In this document: positions 34,721 through 42,699 of the stretch, in pieces | Position numbering within the stretch: the stretch's first letter is position 1 | How the letters are laid out: the number at the start of each line of letters is the position of its first letter | Assembly: GCA_963840445.1 (NCBI GenBank) | Contig: CAWIZC010000015.1 | Coordinates: forward strand, 1-64,000 | DNA length: 64,000 bases | Source of the DNA: AWTP1-13 sp963840445 | GTDB lineage: Bacteria > Pseudomonadota > Alphaproteobacteria > Rhizobiales > Hyphomicrobiaceae | Reading direction: 5' to 3' | The notes under the pieces: generated by a model | What the model was told of the DNA's origin: nothing | Databases searched by the model: none | Seen by the model: only the letters and a program-made list of their open reading frames with translations | Made by a program: the position numbers and the translations under genes

Positions 34721-35848
34721 ATGAAAACCCGCGCTGCCGTTGCGGTCGAGAAGGGCAAGCCGCTGCAGATCCTGGATGTGGACCTGGAGGGGCCGAAGGC
34801 CGGCGAGGTGCTGGTCGAGATCAGGGCGACCGGCATCTGCCACACCGACGAGTTCACGCTATCCGGTGCCGACCCCGAAGGGCTGTTTCCGGCGATCCTG
34901 GGTCACGAAGGAGCCGGCATCGTCGTTGACGTGGGACCGGGCGTAAAGAGCGTCAAGAAGGGCGACCATGTCATCCCCCTCTATACGCCGGAATGCCGCG
35001 AGTGCCCGTCCTGCCTGTCGCGCAAGACCAACCTGTGCACGGCCATCCGCGCCACGCAGGGGCAGGGCCTGATGCCGGACGGCACCTCGCGCTTCTCGCT
35101 CGATGGCAAGAAGCTGCACCACTACATGGGCTGCTCGACCTTCGCCAACCACACGGTGCTGCCGGAGATCGCCGTGGCGAAAATCCGCGAGGACGCGCCG
35201 TTCGACAAGGTCTGCTACATCGGTTGCGGCGTGACGACCGGCATCGGTGCAGTGCTCAACACGGCCAAGGTGGAGCCCGGCGCCAAGGCTATCGTGTTCG
35301 GGCTGGGCGGCATCGGCCTCAACGTCATCCAGGGCCTCAAGCTGGCGGCCGCCGACATGATCATCGGCGTCGACATCAACAACGACCGCAAGGCTTGGGG
35401 CGAGCGCTTCGGCATGACGCACTTCGTCAACCCGAAGGAAGCCGGCGGCGATCTCGTCGCACACCTCGTAAACATGACCAAGAAGGGCGCCGACCAGATC
35501 GGCGGCGCCGACTACACCTTCGACTGCACAGGCAATGTCACGGTCATGCGCCAGGCGCTTGAAGCCTGCCATCGCGGCTGGGGGGTCAGCGTGATCATCG
35601 GCGTGGCGGCGGCAGGTGCCGAGATCGGCACGCGCCCCTTCCAATTGGTCACCGGCCGCGTTTGGAAGGGCACCGCCTTCGGCGGCGCGCGCGGCCGCAC
35701 CGACGTGCCGAAGATCGTCGACTGGTACATGGACAAGAAAATCCAGATCGATCCGATGATCACGCACACGCTGTCTCTTGCCGACATCAACAAGGGCTTC
35801 GACCTCATGCACGAGGGCAAAAGCATCCGCAGCGTGGTGGTTTACTGA
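34721..35848 (+). CDS. frmA: S-(hydroxymethyl)glutathione dehydrogenase / class III alcohol dehydrogenase
   Basis: 375 residues from ATG 34721 (GGAGG 6 bases upstream). Catalytic zinc ligands Cys40 (GICHTDE), His62 (GHEGAG) and the Cys in YIGCGVTTG; structural zinc Cys92, 95, 98 and 106 (CRECPSCLSRKTNLC). NAD-binding GLGGIGLNVIQG. The sequence is nearly the textbook class III pattern, acting in glutathione-dependent formaldehyde oxidation. It precedes the penicillin acylase gene by 6 bp, so the two are co-transcribed. Confidence 0.95.
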   Translation: MKTRAAVAVEKGKPLQILDVDLEGPKAGEVLVEIRATGICHTDEFTLSGADPEGLFPAILGHEGAGIVVDVGPGVKSVKKGDHVIPLYTPECRECPSCLSRKTNLCTAIRATQGQGLMPDGTSRFSLDGKKLHHYMGCSTFANHTVLPEIAVAKIREDAPFDKVCYIGCGVTTGIGAVLNTAKVEPGAKAIVFGLGGIGLNVIQGLKLAAADMIIGVDINNDRKAWGERFGMTHFVNPKEAGGDLVAHLVNMTKKGADQIGGADYTFDCTGNVTVMRQALEACHRGWGVSVIIGVAAAGAEIGTRPFQLVTGRVWKGTAFGGARGRTDVPKIVDWYMDKKIQIDPMITHTLSLADINKGFDLMHEGKSIRSVVVY

Positions 35849-35854
35849 GCGGCC

Positions 35855-38296
35855 ATGCATCGCGCCTTGAAATGGGTGGGCCTCGGTCTGGCAGCGGTGC
35901 TGGCGCTTGCCGTGCTCATTGCCGCGAGCAGCTACATCGCCTTGCGCAATACCGTGGCTGCCCCGTCTGGGACGCTCGCCATGGCCGGGCTTTCCGCTCC
36001 TGTCGAGGTGATCCGCGACAAGGAGGGTGTGCCGCACATTTTTGCCAAGGCGGAGGAAGACCTGTACTGCGCGCTGGGCTTCGTGCATGCCCAGGATCGC
36101 CTGTGGCAGATGGAGCTGCTGCGTCGCACCGGCCAGGGGCGGTTGTCGGAGATATTCGGCGAGCGCACCTTCACGACGGATGTGTTCCTGCGCACCCTCG
36201 ACCTGTACGGGCATGCTGAGCGCTCTCTGGCGGCGCTGCCACCCGAGGCGCGCAAGACGCTCGATGCCTACACGCGCGGCGTCAACGCATTCCTCAATCG
36301 CCGGATTGGCTGGCTCGAACCGCGTCTGCCGCCCGAGTTCCTGCTACTGCGCCACACCCCCGAGGCCTGGCAACCAGCGGACAGCATGGTGGCCATCAAG
36401 ATGATGGCCCTGCAGCTCTCGACCAACATCAATCAGGAGATGTCCCGCCTGGCCTTTGCGGCGCAAGGGTTGGGGCCGGCCGATATCGAGGATCTGATGC
36501 CGCCCGATGCGGAGGACCACGCCCCTGCGCTGCCGATTGTCACGGAGCTTTATGCGCTGCAACGGCCTGGCATGGCGCGCAAGCAGGCGGCACTGGAGGT
36601 CGACGATCTGATCGGATCGGGCGCCTCCAACAACTGGGTCGTGTCCGGCTCGCGCACCCGCTCGGGCAAGCCGTTGCTTGCCAACGATCCGCATCTGCGA
36701 CTGACAGCGCCGTCGATCTGGTATCTGGCGCACCTGGCACTGGAGCCGCCGGGTGCCGCACCGATCAACATGGCGGGTGCCAGCATTGCCGGCATGCCGC
36801 TGATCGTGCTCGGGCGCGCCAATTCGCTGGCCTGGGGCTTCACCAACACCGGCCCCGACGTGCAGGACATCTTCATCGAGAAGGTCAATCCTGATAACCG
36901 CGACCAGTACTTGACGCCCGAAGGCTGGCGCGCCTTCGAGACGACGCAGATGTCGATTGCCATCAAGGGCGGCGGGGTACGTAGCGTGGAGCGGCGGCGC
37001 ACCCGGCACGGGCCAGTGCTGCCGGGCTTCTACCGCAACCTCGAGGGCATGCTCGGCGATCGCTACGTGGCGGCGCTGCAGTGGACCGCGCTCAGCGACG
37101 ACGACACGACCATTGCAGCTGGCATGCTGGACGCCAAGGTCCGCACCGTGGCCGACTACATCGAGCGCATGCGCCAGTATGTCGTGCCGATGCAGAGCAT
37201 GGTGGTCGCCGATGCCGACGGCCATATCGGCTTGATTGCGCCAGGGCGCGTGCCGGTGCGCGATCCGGCCAATAAGATCGCAGGGCGCATGCCGGTTCCA
37301 GGCTGGGACGCCACGTACGACTGGAAGGGTTACCTGAAGTTCGAGCAGTTGCCGCGCTACCTGGATCCCCCTGAGGGGGCGATGGGCACCGCCAATGCGC
37401 GCATTGTGCCGCCCTCCTATCGGCCCTTCCTGACCTACGATTGGGACGCGCCGTTCCGCCAGCAGCGCATCGGCGAGTTGATCCTGCAGCGCGGCGATCA
37501 CGATCTCGGCAGCATGCGCGCCGCGCAGAACGATGCCTACTCACCCGCCGCTGCGCGCCTGTGCGCGCTGATGGTCGTGGCGGCTCAGGCCGGCGCCAGC
37601 GTCGACGACGCCGTGTTGGACCAACTCACCACCTGGGATGCGGTGATGCGCGGCGATGCCGCCGAGCCGCTCATCTTCATGGCGTGGCTGCGCGAGTCCG
37701 TGCGGGCCATCTACAGCGACGATCTGGGGCCGGCCTTCGATCGCTTCTTCGACACGCGCGCCACCACCATGATCCGCCTGCTGGAGGGGCGGACGACGGG
37801 GCGCGACTGGTGCGACGATCGCACCACGCCGGAGCACGAGAAGTGCAGCGACGTCCTGGCGCGCGCCCTTGGGGTGGCGCTGGCCGATCTCGAGAAGCGC
37901 TACGGCAAGGATCGCAGCAAATGGCGGTGGGAGGTGGCACACTACGCCCAAGGCGAGCATCGGCCGTTCAGCAGCGTGCCGAGGCTGGCGCCCTACTTCG
38001 ATATCGAGGTGCCGAGCCCCGGCGGATCCTACACGCTGAACCGCGGCAAGCCGGAATTTGCCGAGGAACCGCCGTTCGCTAACCGGCACGGCTCGAGCTT
38101 GCGGGCCATCTATGACTTTGCCGATCTCGACCGGTCGCTGTTCATGCAGAGCACCGGGCAATCGGGCAACCCAATGTCGCCGTTCTACCGGTCGTTTGCC
38201 CAGCGCTGGGCGCAGGGCGAATACATCGAGATCCCGACCAACCGGGAGACGGTTGAGAAGAGCGCCATCGGCACATGGAAGCTGGCGCCGCCGTAG
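35855..38296 (+). CDS. penicillin acylase family Ntn-hydrolase
   Basis: 813 residues. One N-terminal membrane or signal segment (about 8-30). Alpha-chain starts with VEVIRDKEGVPHIFA and YCALGFVHAQDRLWQMEL. The maturation site GSGASNNWVV puts the nucleophile at Ser258, which becomes the N-terminus of the beta chain; NDPHL and the closing ANRHGSSLRAIYDFAD segment are typical. It hydrolyses amide bonds, in related proteins those of acyl-homoserine lactones or beta-lactam side chains. Directly follows frmA. Confidence 0.92.
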   Translation: MHRALKWVGLGLAAVLALAVLIAASSYIALRNTVAAPSGTLAMAGLSAPVEVIRDKEGVPHIFAKAEEDLYCALGFVHAQDRLWQMELLRRTGQGRLSEIFGERTFTTDVFLRTLDLYGHAERSLAALPPEARKTLDAYTRGVNAFLNRRIGWLEPRLPPEFLLLRHTPEAWQPADSMVAIKMMALQLSTNINQEMSRLAFAAQGLGPADIEDLMPPDAEDHAPALPIVTELYALQRPGMARKQAALEVDDLIGSGASNNWVVSGSRTRSGKPLLANDPHLRLTAPSIWYLAHLALEPPGAAPINMAGASIAGMPLIVLGRANSLAWGFTNTGPDVQDIFIEKVNPDNRDQYLTPEGWRAFETTQMSIAIKGGGVRSVERRRTRHGPVLPGFYRNLEGMLGDRYVAALQWTALSDDDTTIAAGMLDAKVRTVADYIERMRQYVVPMQSMVVADADGHIGLIAPGRVPVRDPANKIAGRMPVPGWDATYDWKGYLKFEQLPRYLDPPEGAMGTANARIVPPSYRPFLTYDWDAPFRQQRIGELILQRGDHDLGSMRAAQNDAYSPAAARLCALMVVAAQAGASVDDAVLDQLTTWDAVMRGDAAEPLIFMAWLRESVRAIYSDDLGPAFDRFFDTRATTMIRLLEGRTTGRDWCDDRTTPEHEKCSDVLARALGVALADLEKRYGKDRSKWRWEVAHYAQGEHRPFSSVPRLAPYFDIEVPSPGGSYTLNRGKPEFAEEPPFANRHGSSLRAIYDFADLDRSLFMQSTGQSGNPMSPFYRSFAQRWAQGEYIEIPTNRETVEKSAIGTWKLAPP

Positions 38297-38614
38297 CGCA
38301 GGATCAGCCTTGGTTTGCGAAAGCAGGTGGGGGCAAGGCCGTCCGGTCAAGTCCGCCGCTCCCGAGGGAGCTATTGGCTGGAGGCAAAGTGCCTAAGCTC
38401 CAAGAGGGCGGTACCGGCACGGGACGGGAGGACCCATCGGGCCTTGCCCCACCGTGCGAAGGAGGCTCATGTCACAATGGGGCGAAACTTTGGCCAACGC
38501 GTCGCAGCTTTGTGGACGCTCGGGCTGTTGACGCGCTTTTGATTGCGGCAGGGTGGGGGTTTGACTAACGTCTGCGTCCACCTTCACACCCTGCAAGCAT
38601 CAGGAAAACCCGAC
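38297..38614. other. 318-bp gene-free stretch
   Basis: Separates the penicillin acylase and the GST gene, both on the plus strand. Contains no convincing open frame, tRNA or repeat. An AGGAGG-like site at about 38459 is followed by no coding frame of useful length. It presumably holds the GST promoter. Confidence 0.35.
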
Positions 38615-39247
38615 ATGATCGATCTCTACACTTGGTCGACTCCCAACGGCCGCAAGGTGTCCATCATGCTGGAGGAATGCGGGCTGGAATACGCGGTGCA
38701 TCCCATCGACATCAATAAGAACGAGCAGTTCCAGCCGCATTTCCTGAAAATCAGCCCGAACAACCGCATTCCGGCGATCGTCGACCGCGACAACGGCCGC
38801 TCGCTGTTCGAATCGGGTGCCATCCTGATGTACCTCGCCGAGAAGACCGGCAAGTTCTGGTCCAAACAGGAGGATGCGAGGTGGCGCACCGTCGAGTGGC
38901 TGATGTGGCAGATGGGCGGGATCGGGCCAATGCTGGGCCAGGTGCACCATTTCGTGAAATACAACAAGGGCAAGGCGCCATACGCGGAGGAGCGCTATCT
39001 CAAGGAGGGCCAGCGGTTGTACGGCGTTCTGGACCGGCGGCTGGCCGAGGCGCCCTACCTGGCCGGTGACTATTCGATAGCGGATATGGCTACCTGGCCG
39101 TGGATCTCGCGCTTCGAATGGCAGACCATCGATCTTGCCGCCTATCCCAACGTGCTGCGGTGGTATAAGGCGATAGCGGCGCGCCCAGCCGTGCAAAAGG
39201 GCTATCACGTGCCGGTCCAGCAGCCAGGCATCCCGATGCCGGCTTGA
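38615..39247 (+). CDS. glutathione S-transferase, YfcG/Ure2p-like
   Basis: 210 residues from MIDLYTWSTPNGRKVSIMLEE; an in-frame extension to 38543 is unsupported. The TWSTPNGRK motif at the active site (Asn in place of Ser/Cys) and ISPNNRIPAIVDRD with SLFESGAILMYLAEK match the nu/YfcG-type group with disulfide-bond reductase activity. C-terminal domain has YSIADMATWPW. Stands alone upstream of the DHDPS-family gene (36 bp), with which it may be co-transcribed. Confidence 0.92.
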   Translation: MIDLYTWSTPNGRKVSIMLEECGLEYAVHPIDINKNEQFQPHFLKISPNNRIPAIVDRDNGRSLFESGAILMYLAEKTGKFWSKQEDARWRTVEWLMWQMGGIGPMLGQVHHFVKYNKGKAPYAEERYLKEGQRLYGVLDRRLAEAPYLAGDYSIADMATWPWISRFEWQTIDLAAYPNVLRWYKAIAARPAVQKGYHVPVQQPGIPMPA

Positions 39248-39283
39248 GACCTGACGCACTCAGGCAACGCAAGGGAAAGCGAC

Positions 39284-40210
39284 ATGGCAGACAAGAAGGG
39301 TTTTTCAGGCGTCATCGCCCCGGTGCTCACACCCTTCGGTGAGGATGGCGGACCCGACACCGAGCGGTTCATCGCCCATTGCGACTGGCTGATGCAGGAG
39401 GGCTGCACGGGTTTGGCGCCGTTCGGTACGACCAGCGAGGGCAACTCGCTGGGGCTCGACGAACGCATGGAGCTCTTGGAAGAGCTGGTCGACAGCGACA
39501 TCGACCCGGCCAGGCTGATGCCCGGCACCGGAGCACCCTCGGTGGCGGACGCCATCGTGCTGACCAAGCATGCCGTCGAGCTCGGCTGCGGTGGCGTGTT
39601 GATGCTGCCGCCCTACTACTACAAGGCGCCGAGCGAAGAGGGCCTGTTCCGCTTCTTTTCGGAGGTGATCGAGGGCGTCGATGACGATGCGCTCAAGGTC
39701 TATCTCTATCACATCCCGCCGGTGGCGCAGGTCGGATTCTCTTTGCCGCTGATAGGCCGGCTGATCAAGGCTTTCCCAGACACCGTGGTGGGCTTGAAGG
39801 ATTCCTCAGGCGATTGGAACAACACCGCCGCCATGCTGGATGCCTATCCGAATTTCGAGGTGTTCCCGGGGTCGGAAATTTTTCTGCTCGATGGCTTGCG
39901 CAAGGGCGCCGCCGGCTGCATCTCGGCGACCTGCAATGTCAGCGCGGCTGCCATCCGCAACGTCTACGACAACTGGAAAGGTGCCGACGCGGACAAACTG
40001 CAGGCGGGCATCACGGCGCTCAGGAAAGCCATCCAGGCCTTTCCGATGATCCCGGCGCTGAAGGCGTTGGTGGCGCATTATCGCAAAGACCCCGGCTGGG
40101 CGAAGATGCGTGCGCCTTTCATGGATTTGCCGGCGGCCGAGGCCGACAAGCTGATCAAGCAGCTGGCCGACGCCTACAATTTCAAGCTCGACTTCGCCAA
40201 GGCCGCGTAA
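39284..40210 (+). CDS. DHDPS/NAL-family class I aldolase or dehydratase
   Basis: 308 residues, TIM barrel. GTTSEGNSL (phosphate/carboxylate loop), Tyr142 (LYHIPP) and Schiff-base Lys172 (VGLKDSSGDW) are in place. The sequence lacks the strict dihydrodipicolinate-synthase ends, so the substrate could be a 2-keto-3-deoxy sugar acid or another pyruvate adduct. With the pentonate dehydratase and XylX-like genes in this window, a role in sugar-acid breakdown is attractive but unproved. A stem-loop follows the stop. Confidence 0.88.
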   Translation: MADKKGFSGVIAPVLTPFGEDGGPDTERFIAHCDWLMQEGCTGLAPFGTTSEGNSLGLDERMELLEELVDSDIDPARLMPGTGAPSVADAIVLTKHAVELGCGGVLMLPPYYYKAPSEEGLFRFFSEVIEGVDDDALKVYLYHIPPVAQVGFSLPLIGRLIKAFPDTVVGLKDSSGDWNNTAAMLDAYPNFEVFPGSEIFLLDGLRKGAAGCISATCNVSAAAIRNVYDNWKGADADKLQAGITALRKAIQAFPMIPALKALVAHYRKDPGWAKMRAPFMDLPAAEADKLIKQLADAYNFKLDFAKAA

Positions 40211-40217
40211 CCATTCT

Positions 40218-40247
40218 CATCCCGGCCGGCGGTTTCGGGCCGGGATG
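40218..40247 (+). terminator. stem-loop after the DHDPS-family gene
   Basis: A perfect 10-bp stem CATCCCGGCC / GGCCGGGATG with a 10-base loop starts 7 bp after the stop. It resembles the palindromic arms of the interspersed repeat at 20020 and could equally be such a fragment; the trailing sequence has only a short T-run. Confidence 0.6.
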
Positions 40248-40363
40248 CATTTCCCGCCCCCGGTGCCGCGCGCGTCGAAGCGCGCATTGCTGGGCTGCGC
40301 GCCCTTCGACAGGCCCGAAGACTTGGGGTGGGGGCGCGGCGGCCCGAACATCTCGCTCCGTCG

Positions 40364-40747
40364 TCACCCGGCGCTGCGGCGCCGCAGGTGATTGTTGATC
40401 TCCTCGTCCAGGAGAATTCCATCGCGCCAGTCGCCGCGGGCGCGAACGTTCAGGTTGATAGGAATCGCCTGGTGAGCCTCGAGCTCTCGCGGAGCCCGTT
40501 CCTCGCTGGGGAGTTGGTCGATCTGGCGCGGAAACGCGCCCAGCCGACAGGCCAATGCCTGCAGCTCCTCCAGGATGCTGCTGCGCCGGGCCTCATGTTC
40601 CTCGGCAAGTTCCACTACGTCGTTCAGGAGCTTCTCATCGGCCCGCTTCAGGGCCTCGGCCAACGCCGCAACGAGACGGCCGTCACTTTTGGCGATCTCC
40701 TCCATGCGGGAACGCATTTGTTCGATCTGCTGAACCAGCGTGCTCAT
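40364..40747 (-). CDS. coiled-coil hypothetical protein
   Basis: 127 residues from MSTLVQQIEQMRSRMEE, with AGGGGGA 5 bases upstream; the frame reaches 40906 but without a ribosome site. Almost wholly helical and charged, with a coiled coil over about residues 1-70. The C-terminal third (INLNVRARGDWRDGILLDEEINNHL) is more ordered. No family recognised. Divergent from the ExoY-type transferase gene across about 240 bp. Confidence 0.6.
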   Translation of the reverse strand: MSTLVQQIEQMRSRMEEIAKSDGRLVAALAEALKRADEKLLNDVVELAEEHEARRSSILEELQALACRLGAFPRQIDQLPSEERAPRELEAHQAIPINLNVRARGDWRDGILLDEEINNHLRRRSAG

Positions 40748-40989
40748 TTTTCCCCCTAAATGTTCGGTCGTCGAACCTCTCCGCTGCGCACGCTGCATTT
40801 TGATTCCGGGAAGGAATGAGGCGGCGACGCCAGAAATTTCAGGTGCCGCAGCAACTTGCGGCTGCGAGGAGAAGGTGCGGAGACGTCGCGAAGGCACTGT
40901 TCGCATCGCCTCGGCGCTCAGCCGTTATGCCAATTCGGCCTAGGCCGTTCGGCCGGCGATATACCTCGCTAGCCACTATCTAGCGGAGG

Positions 40990-41703
40990 ATGTCTTTTTA
41001 CTGTTTCATTCTTATACTCAGTTCGGGTGATTCAGCCGGGGGGCGCGATCAATTTCTCGCGCGTGTTTGCATGAGCAGGGTCGATGCGAGCGTCTACGTC
41101 GCTACGCAGGGCGCTCAGCCGGACGCGATCCGCGGTTCGGTTGATGTTCGTGATGACAATGCGCTTCGGGCGCCTGTTGGCGGTCACGTGAAGCGTGCCA
41201 CCGACATCGCACTTGCGGCGACGGCACTGGTGCTGCTGGCCCCCGTGTTACTCTTGATCGCCGTCCTGCTGCATGTCGGCCTTGGACGCCCGGTTTTAAT
41301 GGCGCAGCAGCGCATTGGGTTCGCGGGGCGGCGTTTCACGGCCTACGTGTTCTCCACCTTGCCGAACATTGGGGTGCGGACTCAGGCCGGTCAGTCTTCG
41401 CTCGCAAGATCTGCCGTCAGTGTACTGCGCGGCTCGGGGCTCGACCGTCTGCCCGAGCTGGTCAGCATTCTGCGCGGGGACATGAGCTTCGTTGGCCCAC
41501 GACCTGTCCAGGTCGGCCAGCCCGGCCCCCACTGTCCTGACTATTTTGCCGCCCGGCCTGGCTTGATCGGCGTGTACCCAACTTACCAATTCGGCCAAAC
41601 CGGAGAGCGCGGGCGCGCTGCCATGGACCGCTACTATGTGCGTCGGTGGACCATCTGGCTCGACCTCGCCGTGCTCGCACGCAGCCTCAAAGAGGCGACC
41701 TGA
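40990..41703 (+). CDS. ExoY/WcaJ-type bacterial sugar transferase
   Basis: 237 residues if the ATG at 40990 is used (its GGAGG abuts the start); MSRVDAS at 41071 is an alternative. Bacterial_transf domain: one membrane segment at about 71-95 (DIALAATALVLLAPVLLLIAV), QQRIGFAGRRF, and DRLPELVSILRGDMSFVGPRP, the catalytic core of polyisoprenyl-phosphate hexose-1-phosphate transferases. It starts exopolysaccharide repeat synthesis on undecaprenyl phosphate. The arm KFRTM seen in relatives is changed to YVFSTL. No other polysaccharide gene is adjacent. Confidence 0.85.
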   Translation: MSFYCFILILSSGDSAGGRDQFLARVCMSRVDASVYVATQGAQPDAIRGSVDVRDDNALRAPVGGHVKRATDIALAATALVLLAPVLLLIAVLLHVGLGRPVLMAQQRIGFAGRRFTAYVFSTLPNIGVRTQAGQSSLARSAVSVLRGSGLDRLPELVSILRGDMSFVGPRPVQVGQPGPHCPDYFAARPGLIGVYPTYQFGQTGERGRAAMDRYYVRRWTIWLDLAVLARSLKEAT

Positions 41704-41727
41704 GGTCCACGCTGCCGACAGCGGGAG

Positions 41728-42027
41728 CTATTTCAAGCTGTCCGCGCCACGTAGCGGTGACCGGATCACAGCTTGCCAATAGTCATATCCTGGGCGTGGA
41801 AATCTCGACCACATGCACGACAGCATCAGCCCGGCGAGATAGCCTCCCTGAAGCGCGCTCAGCACGGCCAGGATGGTGCCCGTGGTGGCAGCCAAGCCGA
41901 GTTCGGCAAATGGCGCAGCCAACAGGCACAGAGCAACGCTCGTCACTGAGGCCGCGATCAGAGCCGGCACTCGAAACCACAGCCCAACCAGGAGTCCCGT
42001 CGCGCCCGCTGCGAACGTCAACAACAT
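41728..42027 (-). CDS. small membrane protein
   Basis: 99 residues with three hydrophobic segments (about 4-22, 24-40, 47-70) and a polar C-terminus. No family recognised. It converges on the ExoY-type gene with a 24-bp gap. The proximity to the sugar transferase hints at an envelope function, nothing more. Confidence 0.5.
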   Translation of the reverse strand: MLLTFAAGATGLLVGLWFRVPALIAASVTSVALCLLAAPFAELGLAATTGTILAVLSALQGGYLAGLMLSCMWSRFPRPGYDYWQAVIRSPLRGADSLK

Positions 42028-42201
42028 GGTGTCCTCTTCCTCTCAGAGTGCCCGCCACTACTCCCCGCGAGACCCGACAGCACTAGAGAACGCACGTCCA
42101 CGTAGTCGGAATGCCACTAGCGACGAATTGTGCTGAAATTTCGATGACTGTGCATAAACGGCGTAAGCGTCCTGATCCTTTGGGAAATTTTAGAAATAAG
42201 A

Positions 42202-42232
42202 GACCCCCTATCCGTGGGAGGGGGAAGGGGTC
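42202..42232 (-). terminator. hairpin with T-rich tail (minus strand)
   Basis: On the minus strand a C-rich arm (CCCCCT) pairs with AGGGGG, enclosed in an outer GACCCC/GGGGTC pairing, and is followed by TCTCTTATTTCTAAAATTT. It lies about 50 bp after the end of the small gene at 42282-42461 and fits its intrinsic terminator. Confidence 0.6.
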
Positions 42233-42281
42233 GGGCAGTGTGCGTCTGGAGTAGAATCGAAGCGTGGCAGCAACGGGCAGC

Positions 42282-42461
42282 CTAGTTGCTGGGCCCGGAT
42301 ATGCTGGCGGCCAGTCCGTTCTCACTTCCAGCGGGAAGCGAATAAGGACGCAAAAGCGAAGCGATCAGTATGCCGCCCGCAACGATGAAGCAGAGCAGTG
42401 CGCCGATCCTGGCGACGTTCCAGTGCCTGCCATGGCGTCTCTGTGCAGCGAGCAGGTCCAT
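42282..42461 (-). CDS. very small membrane protein
   Basis: 59 residues: basic N-terminus (MDLLAAQRRHGRHWNVARIG), one membrane segment (ALLCFIVAGGILIASLL) and a short polar tail. GGGA is 9 bases upstream and a terminator-like hairpin lies downstream, which support a real gene. Shorter than 60 codons. No family recognised. Confidence 0.5.
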   Translation of the reverse strand: MDLLAAQRRHGRHWNVARIGALLCFIVAGGILIASLLRPYSLPAGSENGLAASISGPSN

Positions 42462-42699
42462 GTTGGTTGGTCCCGGCGCGGTTGCTCGTGAGAAAAAAGG
42501 TAATGCGCAATCCGAGATTAGGTCTATGCGCCCATTATGTCATGTTTAACTCTGAGGGTTGAAGCAGCGTGAAAGTGTTTCTTGCCGAGTCTTCGATTAA
42601 TACTTTGTTATATCGAATCCTGATCGCGAAAGCCGGGCACAGTCAGCGATCGGAATCGCGAAGCAGGCCATTCGCGTCCAGGGGGCCGAGTGCGCTTGG

